DNA of 64,000 nucleotides from Anthoceros angustus. Taxonomy: Eukaryota; Streptophyta; Anthocerotopsida; Anthocerotales; Anthocerotaceae. Shown here in pieces: positions 44,134 to 56,941 of this stretch; the first letter of the stretch is position 1; the number at the start of each line of letters is the position of its first letter. Where the stretch lies: positions 186,001 to 250,000 of the forward strand of contig VJWM01000182.1 in the NCBI GenBank assembly GCA_010909165.1. The letters run 5' to 3'. The translations under genes and the position numbers were made by a program. The notes beneath the pieces are model-generated. The model made no database searches. It was not told the origin of the DNA and saw nothing but the letters and a program-made list of their open reading frames with translations.

Positions 44134-46866
44134 TTATACTCTTCCACCTTGGTTGATGAGTTGACAGATTCTTTGCTTTGAAGCTTCAATTTCCTGTATT
44201 GATGCATCTGCAAGCAAGAGGTGCACCTGCACTCTTCCATCTGCGTCCCCCACAGCGAGGAAGTTTTCTGTATGCCTGTGTGACACTCCCTGAACAGTAC
44301 TGCTACAATGCAATTCGGGATTATAGTTTCCAGATACCCCAAAAGCAGAAGCTTCCACAGTCTGATTGATCAAAGTCTGCGAGGCTATGGAGCTGTTAAG
44401 CAAGTCCCAGCAGTCCAACACCTTGGATGCGCGCAAGACGAAGAAAACCGAAGGCACCGCAGGGGACCATTGCAAGCCAACAATTTTGTCAATACTGGGA
44501 CAGGCTGATTCCCAGCATTGCAAAGGTGAGCTCTGGTTGGTAGAGAAAAGCGCCACGCTCCCGTCACCATAAGCTACCAAAAAACAGTCGTCCACGAAGG
44601 GCGAGAAGGACGAGCAGATGGCTGGAGCAGGTGCCGCTGCTCCGAGATCCCGGGAATATTTCCTTGGAGATTCCAGGTTGCCGAAAAGCGCTACTCTGAG
44701 ACACAGGCCCCTGTCGGTTGTTATCAGAAGGTGGTGGGCACAGTTTGGGAAGAGACTCAAATGGGTGGCTCCTTGCATCTGTAGTCCTCCACCATTTCCT
44801 GGCAAGGCAAGGCAAGGAATGAAGAATCGTGAGACATGGATCGCCACCTCCCTGCCCTTCCGGTCGCAGAGGCAAGAAACATTGCAAGGAAAGGCGAACA
44901 CGTTTATTACTTTCCAATCCGCCGAAAGCGCTGATTTGTGCAGTCTTCATAAGGCATATGCAACCACCAGGCCTGAGACCATGATTCCTGTACTGTTCTT
45001 GTGGCCCGACTTCCACGGTGACCCACAGGTGGACGTTGCCGAGAGTATCAACGGTCAGTATCTGCGAACTGGCTGACCTAGTCGCGATTGAGCAAATAGG
45101 AGCCTGGTGATTGTCTTCCACTTGATGGTTGCTACTGTATGATGGCCAACAGGGACGGTCATTGTGCCATGATTCTGCTTCGGAAATGGAAGCTTGCAAT
45201 TGCCATAGAGAAACACTGCCTGCCACACACCATAAAAGAATACATTATCTTCCAACGTTAGATTACAACTACACCAACAGCAGAATCAAGTGGTGTGGAA
45301 GAGGAAAGAAAGTGTACCAGCGTCAGAACCACACACCACCAAACGCTGCTGGTCACTCCCAAGCTGCTGTGCCCATGCTACACAATTTGCAGTCCCCTCC
45401 AAAACTAGAACATGTCGAGGCTGCGCCGGCTTTAGAACGTCCCAAACGCACACACAGCCTTGCAATGCATTCACCACGCCTGGGTGCAGGGAACAGCTGT
45501 AGGCACACAGCACAAGGGATGTCCCTGCTTTGTGGGAGACGTCTAACACAGTTCGTCCCATGAGACGCTCCTTCCAGGACAAATCCACGTGACCAGCGCA
45601 AACTGCTTGTCCATCACGTCCGCACACCAATTCCGAGAGACACGTTGCCTCCTGCCAACAAGCACATCCATGTACGTGAAGGCGTGGGTGGGTGCTTGCT
45701 CCAAAGCATAGCGAGTCCTGTGCTCACCACTTTCGTTTGCATGGATGTTAAACCTCCAATCACTTGTGCAGCATTCACCAAGAGTAGCCTGAGTTGTGTC
45801 TCTTCCGCTTTCTCCCGCGCCCAGGACACCAACTCCTGCTTACTCGAGTGTGTGACTGAAGGATGCGAGACGGCTGCAACTGGTGAGCAGTGACGCCCAT
45901 TGTTGGGCACTTGGGCAGCAACGTCAACCTGTGTCACCTGTTACCATCCCAGCAGCTGTCATGCTGTGCAAGCTGGCCATACACGAGACTTGGGACAGCA
46001 CACACAAACCTAACCTTTGTAGTCTGTGTGTCCCGGGTACAAACATCATCATATGTCTGCGTGATGGCAACAGCAAGACGTGCTGCAGGGCCACAGCCAC
46101 TTGCAAATAGGTCATGCAAGCTCATGGGGCCTTGAGAGAAAATCTTGAAGCTAATCTGTTTCAAGTGATCCAGGTTTAGCTTTGGGCTTGACTTTGGCTT
46201 TGCCTCTGCCTCTGCCTCTGCCGTGGCTTCCTCCTTGGATACATACACATCCTCTACTTTGCTGTACAGCAGATTATGGGTTTCCTCACAGGCCTGTACA
46301 ATCTCTGCAACTTCCTCCTGTGCACCGCAGTGCTTTGCATTGTCTGAGTGAGGCAAGCCCGGGCCACCTCCCTGCCAGATGTTGGTACACACCTTGGGGC
46401 TCGCCTCATATGACTCGAAATCGTCATCGTAACGCTCGAACTCATCGTCCGCATAATCATCCTCAGCCTTAGGCACCACAATCGCCAGTGGGATTTTGGG
46501 CTTCTGAATCACTGCTTCTTGCTTTTCTGGGGCGGGGGTTATTGGCAGCTTGCTCTTCAGCCTGGGCTTGGCGTCTTCGCCTCGGAGGGGAACTCTGGCT
46601 GCCTTCTGGATGGGCTGCACCTGTGGCTCATTCACATGAGAAACATGGCGGGCTGTTGTGTCTGCTGATTGAGTTTAGGTTGGCACCTTGCTAGACTTGG
46701 CGGCCTTGGAAGCAGCATCGTTCAGGTGCCCGCGAGCCTCCGCTGCTGCTGCTGGCTTGGCGCTTGCTCGGTTGACTGTAGGTACTGGCGGCTTGGGATT
46801 GAACAGGCCGGAGCGACGCATTGTTCGATTCCCCAGGTAGTAGCCTCCTTGTTTCTCAACGGACAA
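44134..46866 (-). CDS. WDR60: Dynein-2 intermediate chain, WDR60-like
   Basis: Multi-exon on the minus strand from an ATG at 46866 to a stop at 44134. The first exon has RTMRRSGLFNPKPPVP. The next long exon (from about 46,622) carries an acidic patch DDEFERYDDDFESYEASP, typical of WDR60, then QISFKIFSQGPMSLHDLFASG. The following exons read as a WD-repeat propeller (GCVCVWDVLKPAQPRHVLVLEG, RLVVCGSDAGTL and VSLWQL) and end with ADGRVQVHLL then EASKQRICQLINQ. WDR60 is the asymmetric intermediate chain of the dynein-2 motor that drives retrograde transport in cilia. I did not fix each splice site. It diverges from the NUP88-like gene with 94 bp between start codons and converges on the 43084 gene. 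Confidence 0.85.
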
Positions 46867-46960
46867 AGCTTCAGTTTGCTGGTCGCGGCCAATCCACTCA
46901 TAACCGCCGCATGGCTAGCCAAGCAAGACAAGCGCCGGCTCTCAAGTGAAACTCGTAGCC
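46867..46960. promoter_or_regulatory. Shared divergent promoter region, 94 bp between start codons
   Basis: The only sequence between the start codons of the WDR60-like gene (minus) and the NUP88-like gene (plus). It must hold both leaders, or the promoters overlap the first exons. I see no convincing TATA box. The inference is a bidirectional promoter. Confidence 0.6.
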
Positions 46961-49900
46961 ATGGGAGTGGATCAGGACCTCGCAGAGCACCAAAGGTTAG
47001 AGGCAAATGCCGTGTTCCGGACAGCAGCTACAGAGCTTTCTGCTCTGGGACTGGAGACTGGAAGGCCAGGTAGCCGGTCCAAGCTGCCCTTGAATTTGTT
47101 AGCATGTGACGGGAGGGGCCGCCTGTATGTGTGGAACTCCACAGACAAGAGGCTGCAGTACGTTGATATTAAAGACTCAGGTCCTGTGTCTACCTCTGTG
47201 GACAGTCCAGGCCTGTTTGCCTCACCACATGCCAAGGTGAGGCTGCTGCCTAAGCCGGGCAAGTTGTTTTGCTTCTTCTGCTGTGGCCTCCTGGGGTGTC
47301 TGACTGTAATGGTCTCACGTGTTTCAAGTTTCTGTTCTTCAGACTGTTGAACTGAGTACACCAGTGACTTTTCCAGTCCGCTTCCTTACACTCAATAGAG
47401 TAGGGCGGTCGTTAGCCCTAGTTGGAAGTGGAGAATTGCTGGTTGTAGACCTGGTGCCTTATGCCTCTGCAAATGCCTCGGATTCCGAAGTATGCAGGTA
47501 CGCACGTCTTTGGTGGGTCAAAGGACAGCAGTAGCTTGTTTTTGTTTACAGCTCTCAATACTATGTTGTTTTCAGTGGCCAGTTGCAAGTTCAAGGCCCC
47601 CGTCAAGTACATGAGCATCTGAAAATATGTCTGCAGGACTAGTGTAGTTGGTGTGGACCGGGTTTTCCAGGCTAAGAAGGTGCATTCGTTGAGGATATTG
47701 CAAGTAGCTTGGCATCCCTATAGTGATACGCATCTTGGTGTCCTCTCCTCCGATGGAGTTTTCAGGTGGAGTTGCTTGCACCTCTTCTATTTGTGGTGAT
47801 TGTGCCTCTTTAACTTCTGTCTTTAATGAGATCGTTTCCTGGTGTAGGTTATTTGATCTATCAATTGACCCACACAGAGCAGAGCAAGAGTATCATCTAC
47901 AGCCAGGAATGCCTCGGAAACCAGACTCATCTCTTGCTCGCCCAGTCTCATTTGCTTTTGGTGGAGAGCATCTCTGGGACCGCTTCACTGTATGTTATTG
48001 TCTCTGTTGATGCGCTGGATTTTTGCTCACAATTTGTCTAGCCCACAGTCAAAAGTTTGCTTTTCATCCTGCGATGTACGATGATGTCCTGGTACAGAGG
48101 GGCAGCCATTTCAGGGCTTTTGACACCTCAACATGCATGCAGTGAAAGTAACCAGCGCATATTCTGGCCAGGTGTTTTTGGCTTTCAGCAATGGATCCAT
48201 CTATTGTCTCTGCCCGGTGGTGCCATTTGGCAGGTATGGTAGCTTGCCGGGGAACTGTGAGGATGTTGAAGTTACCCATGAGTATGTCTTGATGAGTTTC
48301 CAGATTGTTTATCTGGTACCGGTGTGTTGCACAGCCTGTACAATACTACAGCACTGGAGGAGCTTGCAAGGGACGCAGGGCAGTCCTCCCTTCTTTCTGA
48401 TCCCACTGCCTCAGGAAATGCCACAATGGCTCGTTTCTGGTTGGAATCGGTTTTTCCTGGGCTTGGTAACTCTCCTGGCTCGGATGCAACACGACTGGGA
48501 TCGACTGGGAGGTTCATGAGGAAGGCTTTCAGCTATGTGCCACTTGACTCATCGGTTGCTCTTCAAGTAAGTGCTTCCAAAACTTTGATGCATCTAGAAA
48601 TGTTGTCTGGAGTCCTCAGCATGTCAGCGTCTACGCTCCAGCATGTCTGTACTGACGTCGAATCTGGATGGCAGGGTCCTTTCACAACAGTTTGGAGTGG
48701 AGATGTGCTGAGCGAAAAATTTGAGCAGTCAGATGAGGCAAGGCAGGTCGGGAGTGTGCTGTACAACACAGTTGGCAAGGACAGCATACTTGCAATTTGT
48801 GGACTTGATGGGCAGATCCATCTCTATGCTTTAGCTGATGAGGTACAGCCTACGTGGAACCCAGGAGCTGCACCCCGGTTTGAAGTGGATGATGATGGAC
48901 ATCTGTTATCTGTGAGCATGATGGCAGAAGCATCGAAAGAAGAGACTAGGAGATCTACGAGCTTTGGAACTGCTGAGGAGGCCGTTTCAACGGTGTGGAC
49001 TGGGCAACCACCCCCTCTACTCCTGCTTAATTTCGTTGATCTGGCATTATCACCAAAGGTTCTGATAGCAGCGCCACCTGCTCTTATAGCGGACCCTGTT
49101 GTTCCAGAGAGGCTGTACTGCTATCATGCAGGTGGATTAGATGCTATCAGTCTGCAATGGTTGCCATTTTCGGACCAATCCAGATCTGGAACCTCCCTAG
49201 TGGCAGCACCGCCCACCGTGTATCCTGTCTTGGATGCATACTCGGCTGGAATTTCTGCACCTGTGCCTCTCCTTGGGGTGGCTGCATATCAGGACTCCCA
49301 TGGTGAGACGTGGATGATATCTGCCACATTAGGTGGACTTTGTGTAGTAGCAGAAGTGAAGGCTTGCAGGGGGCCAACTGTTTTTGTGGATGAGTCCACG
49401 GAAGATGATCAGCACCTGAAACCCTTGTCCCCCTTGACATTGGTCAGTAAGGAACTCTTGCAAGGGCCCAAGGACATTCCCATTGCTCAGGTAAAGTACC
49501 AGTATCTCTTGTTTCAGGTAGGCCTGTTTAAACCGCAGTTGTACCTCACGACGCCGATTTCCGTTCACTGGAATCAAGCTGCTGCGTCAGGCTCTAATAT
49601 GCGACCTTATCGCAGTTTGCAGCTTCAGGACTCAAGTTAACTGCCGATTCAATCGAGGGCCGAACCATCCTTCATGATCAGTGCAAGCTGCTTCGTGAGA
49701 AGTACATTGAGTATGCTCACAAGGTATGTCTAGATGCTTATCCTTGGGGCAGTTGTATGGATTATCTTGTCAATCATATGGCTTGTTGTCCTGCTTGTCG
49801 GAGTGCGGTTTTAAATTTTGCTTGTGCCGGCTGTGCGTGCAGGTGCATGTGGAGCTGGCATCCCATGGGGATCGCCTGCATGAGATTATCAGTGCACAGC

Positions 49901-50442
49901 ATGAGCAACTGGAAAGGGTTCAGGAAAACGTGGGTCTGGTATTTGACAATTTTGATCCTTTGGGCTGGCGAATCCAGCGAGCTCGTGAAAAGAACAAGGA
50001 GTTGGGGATCAGAGCCAAAAAATGCAGCGAACATCCTGTGTTCACTCGCAGACCTCTGACGATCGCGGAGAGGCAATTAAAAGATATGCTTGGTGAGCAT
50101 ACAGCTTTACTTCCGTCTGCTGCGCCCGCTTGCTGTGATTGTGAAACAATGGCAGTAACCTGGATTTACTGTTTGGCAGATCGCGTGGCGTATCAAGATT
50201 TTGATGTCCTGAGATCAGCTTTGGAAGAGCTGAATGTGCGATCACAGCATCTGGCTGGCCGCTTGCAGCCGAGGACACCTCAGACAGGAAGAGTCGTAGT
50301 TCCTTCCGCTCAAATGCGTCGCCTGAAAGGCGCAGTAGATCAGCTGTCCGCCATCGTAGCAGATGCAACCAAGAAGGTTAAGGCCGTGGATGAGTCGGTG
50401 AAACACCAGGAGAAGTTACTAGATCGTACTCAGCGGCCATAG
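46961..50442 (+). CDS. NUP88: Nucleoporin NUP88 / MOS7-like
   Basis: Exons 46961-47236, 47343-47497, 47637-47765, 47848-47989, 48172-48233 and then a long exon from 48335 give an N-terminal beta-propeller (LLACDGRGRLYVWNS, VAWHPYSDTHLGVLSSDGVFR and FLAFSNGSIYCL). Exons after 49,600 give a C-terminal coiled coil (QEQLERVQENVGLV-like; LKGAVDQLSAIVADATKK), and the stop is at 50442. This is the build of NUP88, a cytoplasmic-side nuclear pore component, called MOS7 in plants, where it affects nuclear retention of defence proteins. 48567-48674 may be a retained-frame intron of 108 bp, since it starts GTAAGT and ends GCAG. An alternative in-frame ATG lies at 46946. Confidence 0.87.
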
Positions 50443-50648
50443 TACATGGATGATGGATGCTTGATGCCTGCCTCTCCCGGATCTGTTACTTTGTCAATTT
50501 CTACCCGAATATTAAACTCTGTATAAAATTTACCGACTTCGACAAGCGTAGTCACTTCACGAAATCGTGACACAGACCTAGCATACACGACGGAGCCTGT
50601 TGTTGTCCACTCTGAGCGGGCAGCTCTCGGAGTGTGTCTCCGGCGGCC

Positions 50649-51342
50649 ATGGGCAATCCTCCTCAAACAAGGGAGCAGCAGCAGGCACAGGAAGAACAGA
50701 AGCGGTCAGTCAGTGTATCGCCTGCGGCACGCACATCGCTCCTAGCCTGCCCTTGTTTGGATGACGCTTTCTCACTTTGCGGGTATGACGCAGGGAGCAA
50801 GAGGAGCGCAGGCAGATGATGTTGTCAAGGGTTTTGACTCCGGAGGCACGTGAACGCCGTGAGTTGGTTCGGTTTCACCAATCCTGTCTGCTCAATTCGC
50901 CTGCCCATGTACTCTATCTGTGGTGACGCTCCGTCCTTTGCTTTGCTTGTGCCAGTCGCTCGGATCGCCCTGGTGAAGCCCGAGAAGGCAAGAGGCGTGG
51001 AAGACGTGATTCTGCGGAGTGCTCAATATGGGCAAACCGTAGAGAAAGTGAGCTAAGCTAGCTAAGTAGCGCCTTGTGTTAACCTCGCTGCTGCGGTGTG
51101 TTTGGATGACACTGCAATCTTGTGTTCCGCAGGTTTCAGAGGAGCGGCTTGTGTCGTTGCTGGAGCAGATCAACGAACAGACACAGAAGCAAACTAAAGT
51201 CACTGTGAGTTCGTAGGGTTTGGAGAATTCAGTATGCTTCTGCCCTGCCTTGTTGGACACTAGATGTGTAATACATCTGCTTCCGGTGGTCTGCTTGGTT
51301 TCGCAGATCCAACGGCGGAGGAGCGTGTTGGATGATGACTAG
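50649..51342 (+). CDS. PDCD5: PDCD5-family protein
   Basis: Five exons (50649-50704, 50794-50858, 50956-51047, 51133-51204, 51307-51342) total 321 nt and encode 106 residues, close to the usual length. The protein has the family core: a helical N-terminus (EQEERRQMMLSRVLTPEARERL), then RIALVKPEKARGVEDVI, AQYGQTVEKVSEERLVSLLEQI and an RRRSVLDDD tail. The family is a nuclear and cytosolic three-helix-bundle protein that binds nucleic acid or chaperonin and promotes programmed cell death. It starts 206 bp after the NUP88-like gene on the same strand. Confidence 0.95.
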
Positions 51343-51553
51343 TAGAAGAGGCAAAGCTGGACGAGGTCTAGGGCAGTTGGAAGTTATTTCCCCCCAGGTT
51401 AATGGGATTGTGTTGAAACTGTGTGTTTTTGAAGGTTCTGAAACCAACCAAGTTGGCGTGAAAGCCTATATGAGAAGTGCTGTGAGTCTACCAGATGCCA
51501 GAAGTGAGGGGCAAGTTCATGGCAAGATATGACATGGAGGTATAGATGCCCTG

Positions 51554-53613
51554 TTACAACCAAGCAGGATTTGAAATTGGAGATATGACTGATTTCACTT
51601 GGATGTACGGATCGAGGCCATATGGGCCCAGCTCCCGTCCGATCCCACTCTCCTTGTAACCACCGAAAGGCACATTGACGTCCAGCGTGAGAAAGCAGTT
51701 GAACCAAACTGTTCCGGCTTTCACAGCCCTGGAGAAGGTAGTTGCAGTGTCTAGGCTCTTGGTCATGATTCCTGCTGCGAGACCGTAGGTTGTGCTGTTC
51801 ACCCTGCGTATCACGTCCTCCATCGTCCTGCACTTGCAACACCGTGAGCAAAGGTTTACAAACCTCAAGGACATGGAGTGAGACACTGCAGGGCCATGGA
51901 GTGAGACAGTGAAGTGCCTTACTTGAATTTCAAGATGGACATCACTGGGCCGAAAATCTCCTCTCTTGCTATCGTCATGTCATCCTGCAGCAGAGAAGCA
52001 ATGCGAAATCCGGAAGACGTGACAGAGCGAAGCGCTCGCTAGGACGAAAAGATACAATTAGGTCCTGGAAGGAACGTCACCTCGACATCTGCAAAGACCG
52101 TGGGCTGGATGAAGTAGCCTGAAGTGCCGACCCTGCTCCCTCCGCAAACCAGCCTCGCCCCTTCCTGCTTCCCGGATTCTATAAAGCCCAGTATCTTCTG
52201 AAACTGCACATCGTCCACCTGGGGCCCTTGCTCGACTCCGGCCTGAAACGGGTCGCCCACCACTCGCTTGGACGCACGCTCTGCCGACCTCTTCACGAAG
52301 TCATCGTACACACTTTCGTGCACGAAGGTGCGAGCACCTGCGCAGCAACATTGGCCCTGCCCAACCCCACAGCTGCGGATTCAGAGGGCTACTTAGTAAC
52401 CCACGGAGCCAGCAATCATATCCCTGCTGCAGAGCTCGCTCCCGGCCTCACCTGATTGAAGAAGAGAGCGATGTGCGCAACGTCGACAGCAGCATCCAGG
52501 TCCGCATCCTGGCACACCACGAGCGGGGACTTGCCGCCCAGCTCCAGGGTCACGGGCTTCAGATTGCTCCTGGCGGCAGCCTCCATGATTAGCCTCCCCA
52601 CTTCCGTGGAGCCAGTGAAGGCCACCTTATCGACATCCATGTGCCCGGCGATGGCGGCACCTGCCGTCGGGCCATACCCAGGCACCAGATTGAGCACACC
52701 CGGGGGCACGCCGGCCTGCCACAAGCACCATTTCGTGAACAAACCACTCGACCAGAGGCTGCTCCCGCAAGCAGCTATGACGCACCTCCAGTGCGAGCTG
52801 CCCCGCATACAAGGCTGTCAGCGGAGTCTGCTCCGCCGGCTTCACAACCACGGCGTTCCCCACGCACAGGGCCGGGGCCACCTTCATGGCGAACATGGCC
52901 AGGGGGAAGTTCCAGGGAATGATGGCGCCCACCACTCCGATGGGCTCGTGCAAGGAGAGCGCATGGTAAGGCCCGTCCGCCCTGAGCGTGCGCCCGCTGA
53001 TCTTGTCCGCCCAGCCTGCATAGTACCGAAATGTCTTCACAGCGAAGGCCACCACCTGCGTCAAGGCCACTTCGTACAGCATCCCGTTATCCAGCGTCTC
53101 CAGGGCAGCCATCTCCGCACTCTTGTCCTCCAGGAGGTCAGCGAGCTTGTCGAGAACGCGGCCCCTTTGCTGCACATACCACCCCAGTTGCAGTGGATCA
53201 GTCCCATTCTGTGGAGGAACGCAAGCCCGTTGCCTGCCTTGAGCCTCGCGGAAGCGCAGCAACGACACTAACATATCCCGACATCCGGGGCCACGGCCCC
53301 TGGTCGAAAGCCTTCCTGGCTGCCTGCACAGCTCGCTCCACATCCTCCTTGTCGGCTTCAGCAACCCGGGCGATGACCTCTCCCGAGCGTGGGTCTGTGC
53401 TGGCAAATGTTTTGCCTGCACCCAACATCCATCTCATCCACCATCAGCAATATTGGCAATGCCACGCCTGCAAAGTGCGCTGCGAACTCATTCACGCCCA
53501 CATCCATGCAATGCAAGCCGACCGCACTCACCTGAAACAGATGGCACCCAGTTTCCGTCAATCAGGAGTTGAGAGTACCTCACTTCCACTGAAGATGGAT
53601 CAACCCGGCCCAT
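51554..53613 (-). CDS. Aldehyde dehydrogenase, ALDH2 class (copy 1)
   Basis: Seven exons on the minus strand (53613-53532, 53415-53273, 53169-52786, 52715-52452, 52356-52081, 51984-51923, 51827-51554) total 1485 nt and encode 494 residues. This is a normal length. The NAD-binding segment PWNFPLAMF, the general-base Glu in [10 protein letters not shown], the catalytic Cys in [10 protein letters not shown] and EEIFGPV are all present. No targeting peptide is visible ([16 protein letters not shown]), so it is probably cytosolic. It oxidises aldehydes to acids with NAD(P)+. Compared with copy 2 at 62,634, it lacks two introns, one inside RYYA|GWADK and one after DVDK. It converges on PDCD5, with 211 bp between stops. 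Confidence 0.95.
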
Positions 53614-53797
53614 TTCAATTTCCAAACTCCTCGCCTCCCTGCGGCCTGAGATGTTTACCCTCGCTCCCGAATGTCACCACCGAGCTCCGTCCATATGCAC
53701 ATACTTTCATCACATGGACACGGCCCGCAGGTCCGAGTTGCACGCGTCGCACACACACCTTGTTCCTTGTTCCTTGTCTCTGACTTCACCTGTGACT

Positions 53798-53873
53798 TCA
53801 AAGATTCTTTGAAGAAATAACAACCGAATATTTCATCAAAGATTCTTTGAAGAAATAACAACCGAATATTTCA
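53798..53873. repeat. 38 bp exact tandem duplication
   Basis: TCAAAGATTCTTTGAAGAAA and the following 18 bases occur twice back to back (53798-53835 and 53836-53873). Confidence 0.92.
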
Positions 53874-54489
53874 TCTACTTCACAACCGAACTTCATATGT
53901 ACATATACATATGTACCTACAGCATATGCTCAGAAGGACTTGCCTCCTTTCTCTACATTTATCACTGATGGCTTTAGGGGATTGCAGGCATATCTGCTCG
54001 AGAAGCAGCTCGGTCGCTTACAGCCTCCCTCCAGACCCTCCATCTCCAGTCCACTAGGCGGCTCGCTCTTGTTCGGAAGGAGTGTGCCATCGCCCGCTTT
54101 ATGCACGGGATTTCACATCGCACCAACTACCTTCGCATCGCGATGCGATTCCGTCTCGGCCTACTCCACCGGGCTTCTTCGCCTCACTTGTGAATGCGGC
54201 TCGCCTTGACGCCTCGTGTCCACCTTGCTCGTTGTCCCCACGGGTCATCGACACACCACGCCATCCGGTGACGCCATGTTTGCCATTGCTCGCGAAAGTG
54301 GCTATATGGCCCGGAGGGAGTATACTCTTGTCGTTCAATCGTATGACTTATACCTTGTCCGTGGTGACCGGTTGTGGTGGCGGATGTAGTGGTTACGACC
54401 GTGCACGTGACGCCACCTCCGCCCATGTCATCACCAACCGTCAGCCGGGTCACTACCCTGCATGCCTCAAGGTCCGCAAGTATAGCAAG

Positions 54490-54693
54490 ATGCAAGCGGG
54501 CCACCTCTTTATCCCGCTTGCTCTAGAAACGTATGGGGCAATGGTTGAGGACTTTGACAAATTCGTCAAGTCTTGTGCCAAAGCTTACCATGCGCAGTAT
54601 AGTGTATCGTCCTCTCGTACTTTACAAAGATACTCCGATACTGGTTTCTATTGCTCTTCAACGGGCGCCTCAACGGCGATTCTCCATAAGTGA
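54490..54693 (+). pseudogene. Retroelement-like C-terminal peptide remnant
   Basis: The frame reads GHLFIPLALETYGAMVED then FDKFVKSCAKAYHA, then SSRTLQRYSD. It shares pattern and spacing with the fragment in the inverted-repeat element at 33,821-34,096. It resembles the tail of reverse-transcriptase proteins of some retroelements. The longer open frame upstream (from 54,082) shows no recognisable sequence. Confidence 0.45.
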
Positions 54694-55059
54694 CGGTGGG
54701 TGATGCCTTTCCTCTTCCTCCGTGGTTTGCGGTGCCGCTTATTCTACCGCATATGACATTGTGGGTGCAATTGGTCACTTTAGGTAGGGAGCTCAGTTGC
54801 TCCTCTTCACTCCGACCCCCGGGTCCCCATTTGTTGTCCCCTCCTAGATGGTCTCTTTCCATCGTTCTTTCACCTCAATAAATCATCCATTTTATGTACC
54901 TACATACATACTGTACATGTACATGCGTGTGTAGTACTTAATACTTATGTAGGTACCTAGTACCGGCAACACTCTCGGTCTTGAGGACGGGCTACTCCCT
55001 GGGACTGGCCGTCCTTCACCGCATGTGACCGGTTTTTGTCTTTGCATTGCCGGGCCCTT

Positions 55060-55330
55060 TGTCGGACTCCGTCTAGATAGCTTGGACCGAATGGGGTACC
55101 TCTCTAGATGGCTTAGACTACATGGAGTGCTCTCTAGATAGCTTGGACTCAATAAGGTATGTTATAGTTAAGCACTTCATACTTCAATTAAACCTAAATG
55201 GGGTGCCTCTCTAGATTGCTTAAGCCAAGTGGAAATGAATACATTTAGAACGTCCTAGGTAAATGTTTCACACTTTAACTAAACGCAGATGCGGTGCCTC
55301 TCGAGATAGAGATTAGGTTTAGACCTTCAT
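55060..55330. repeat. Degenerate tandem repeat, CTAGATAGCTT units
   Basis: CTCTCTAGAT followed by T/A/G-GCTTAGAC-like words recurs near 55,069, 55,100, 55,131, 55,211 and 55,300 with varied spacing (about 30-90 bp). Confidence 0.65.
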
Positions 55331-56941
55331 GGAGTATAGTACTCCCATTCAAGGCACCCTTTCAGGGTTTGTTCCATGAAGACCAGCCCTCTGCTTACTT
55401 GAAGTTGAGAACCATAGAATTAAAAAACCATTTAGGATTTAGGGTTTAGGATATTTTTTTAGTATAGTATTTTTATAGTAGTATTATGATTTCTAAAAAA
55501 TAAGAAGCCGTACAATAAGTAAGGAATTACTTGGATCAAAGTTGGTAAGTTAAGAGGTTAGCGGTAGTGAGACTGTGCCTAGGGCTTAAGGAAGCTAGAT
55601 TGTTTAATGCAGTTGCTTAAAAGTAAAGTAAGCCTTCCGGGGATGAGGCTAGCCCTGAAGAGTCATTTCCTAACACTTGTGCCGCACTCTTGTAGGGAAG
55701 CACTGAGGGAAGCATTGAGGGAAGCATTGAGGTGCATAGAGGCTGTGGTGTGGGACAAACTAGTAGAGTGTGTCTGCTCAGAGAAGAGCTTCGAGAAGCA
55801 AATGGAGCTTTACGTAGCTGTCTAGCGGTCTTTGATCTTTCTTGTATTCTTATTGTACTCTAGCATAGTAAAGAGCAATAGCAAAGGTATCGTCTACGAG
55901 TCATCTTTGAAAGACGCGAGCCACTTGGAGGCCTAGTAGTTGTGTCTTGGTGTGTGTATTATTGTGCCTTTAACTACATGTGTGCCAAACTTCCAAGAAA
56001 GGGATGTTATGTCTTGTGATATCAGAGCTCAAGGTTGTGACGTCTCTTAGCTATCATCCCTTAGCGTTCTAACCAAAGATGGTCGATCCAGGTGAACAAG
56101 GCAGAAAAGAGACAAGGCCCCTTCTTAGAGACAATGTTGGAAAAGCCGCATGTGGAACCACCACCATTCAAAACGGCAGCTCAAAGCCTTGGCAACTTTA
56201 CTTCAAATTATTCATGTGGATTGCCCATGCAAATTGTGAGTAATTAGAATCTAAGGTTCATGGGAGCAACACTTGATGAAAAGTTTGAGTGTAGAATTGT
56301 GTATGAACAACACGGATAGGGATGGTTCAATTGAAGGAGTCAACAGAATCTAAGAAGAGTACTTGCCTTTAACGGTGTGCGTGCGTGGATGCTCATCTTC
56401 CGAGAAAGAAATATTACTTATAACATAAATATATTTTTACATTATTAATAAATATGCAGAGATTGGGAAGTCCCAATGTACACCGCGGCCATGGGGAACA
56501 ACCTCTCAACGAGGGCCCCAAATCTAGATACAATATAGGTATATTATGTAGCTAGGTAATCTCAACGGCGAACCTGGTCTGCCTTTGGGTGCGCCATATT
56601 CGCCTGGATCGGTACGTAGCGGGGTTTTCGCTTGTAATTATCAAAGTATTTGTGAAACCCAGTGCGAAGCAAGCGAAGATGCAGTGGCAAGCGAGAGATT
56701 GCGACTCTGCACGACGTCGTTAGGCGATTTGGATTGTTTAAGAGAGGCAAACATACAGGGCCCCACTTGGTACGTGCAATGACCTAAATCTCTCGCTTCC
56801 CGTTACAGCGATCAAGAGAAGGTGCTTGCCTGCATTGCGTGAAGCGCTTGAAGATGCAAGTCTTTTCCCCCCAAGCGCAGCAGCTTCACACTCTGCCACA
56901 TCTTCTGAATTCTTTGTCGGGGTCGGTCCAAATGCTGAGCG

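Larger units (their letters stand above)
53614..56941. other. Intergenic region with short repeats and element remnants
   Basis: No host gene supported. It contains a 38 bp tandem duplicate at 53798-53873, each copy holding the palindrome CAAAGATTCTTTG, and an element-like peptide at about 54,490-54,690. Degenerate repeats around CTCTCTAGATAGCTTGGAC lie at about 55,060-55,330, and three GGGAAGCATTGAGG-type units lie at 55,696-55,735. A/T-rich stretches lie around 55,430-55,510 and 56,400-56,450. Confidence 0.55.

Noticed and set aside
54082-54489. Upstream part of a 203-residue plus-strand frame
   Set aside because: Only the end of the frame (from about 54,490) resembles anything. The first half has no recognisable sequence and probably is open by chance.
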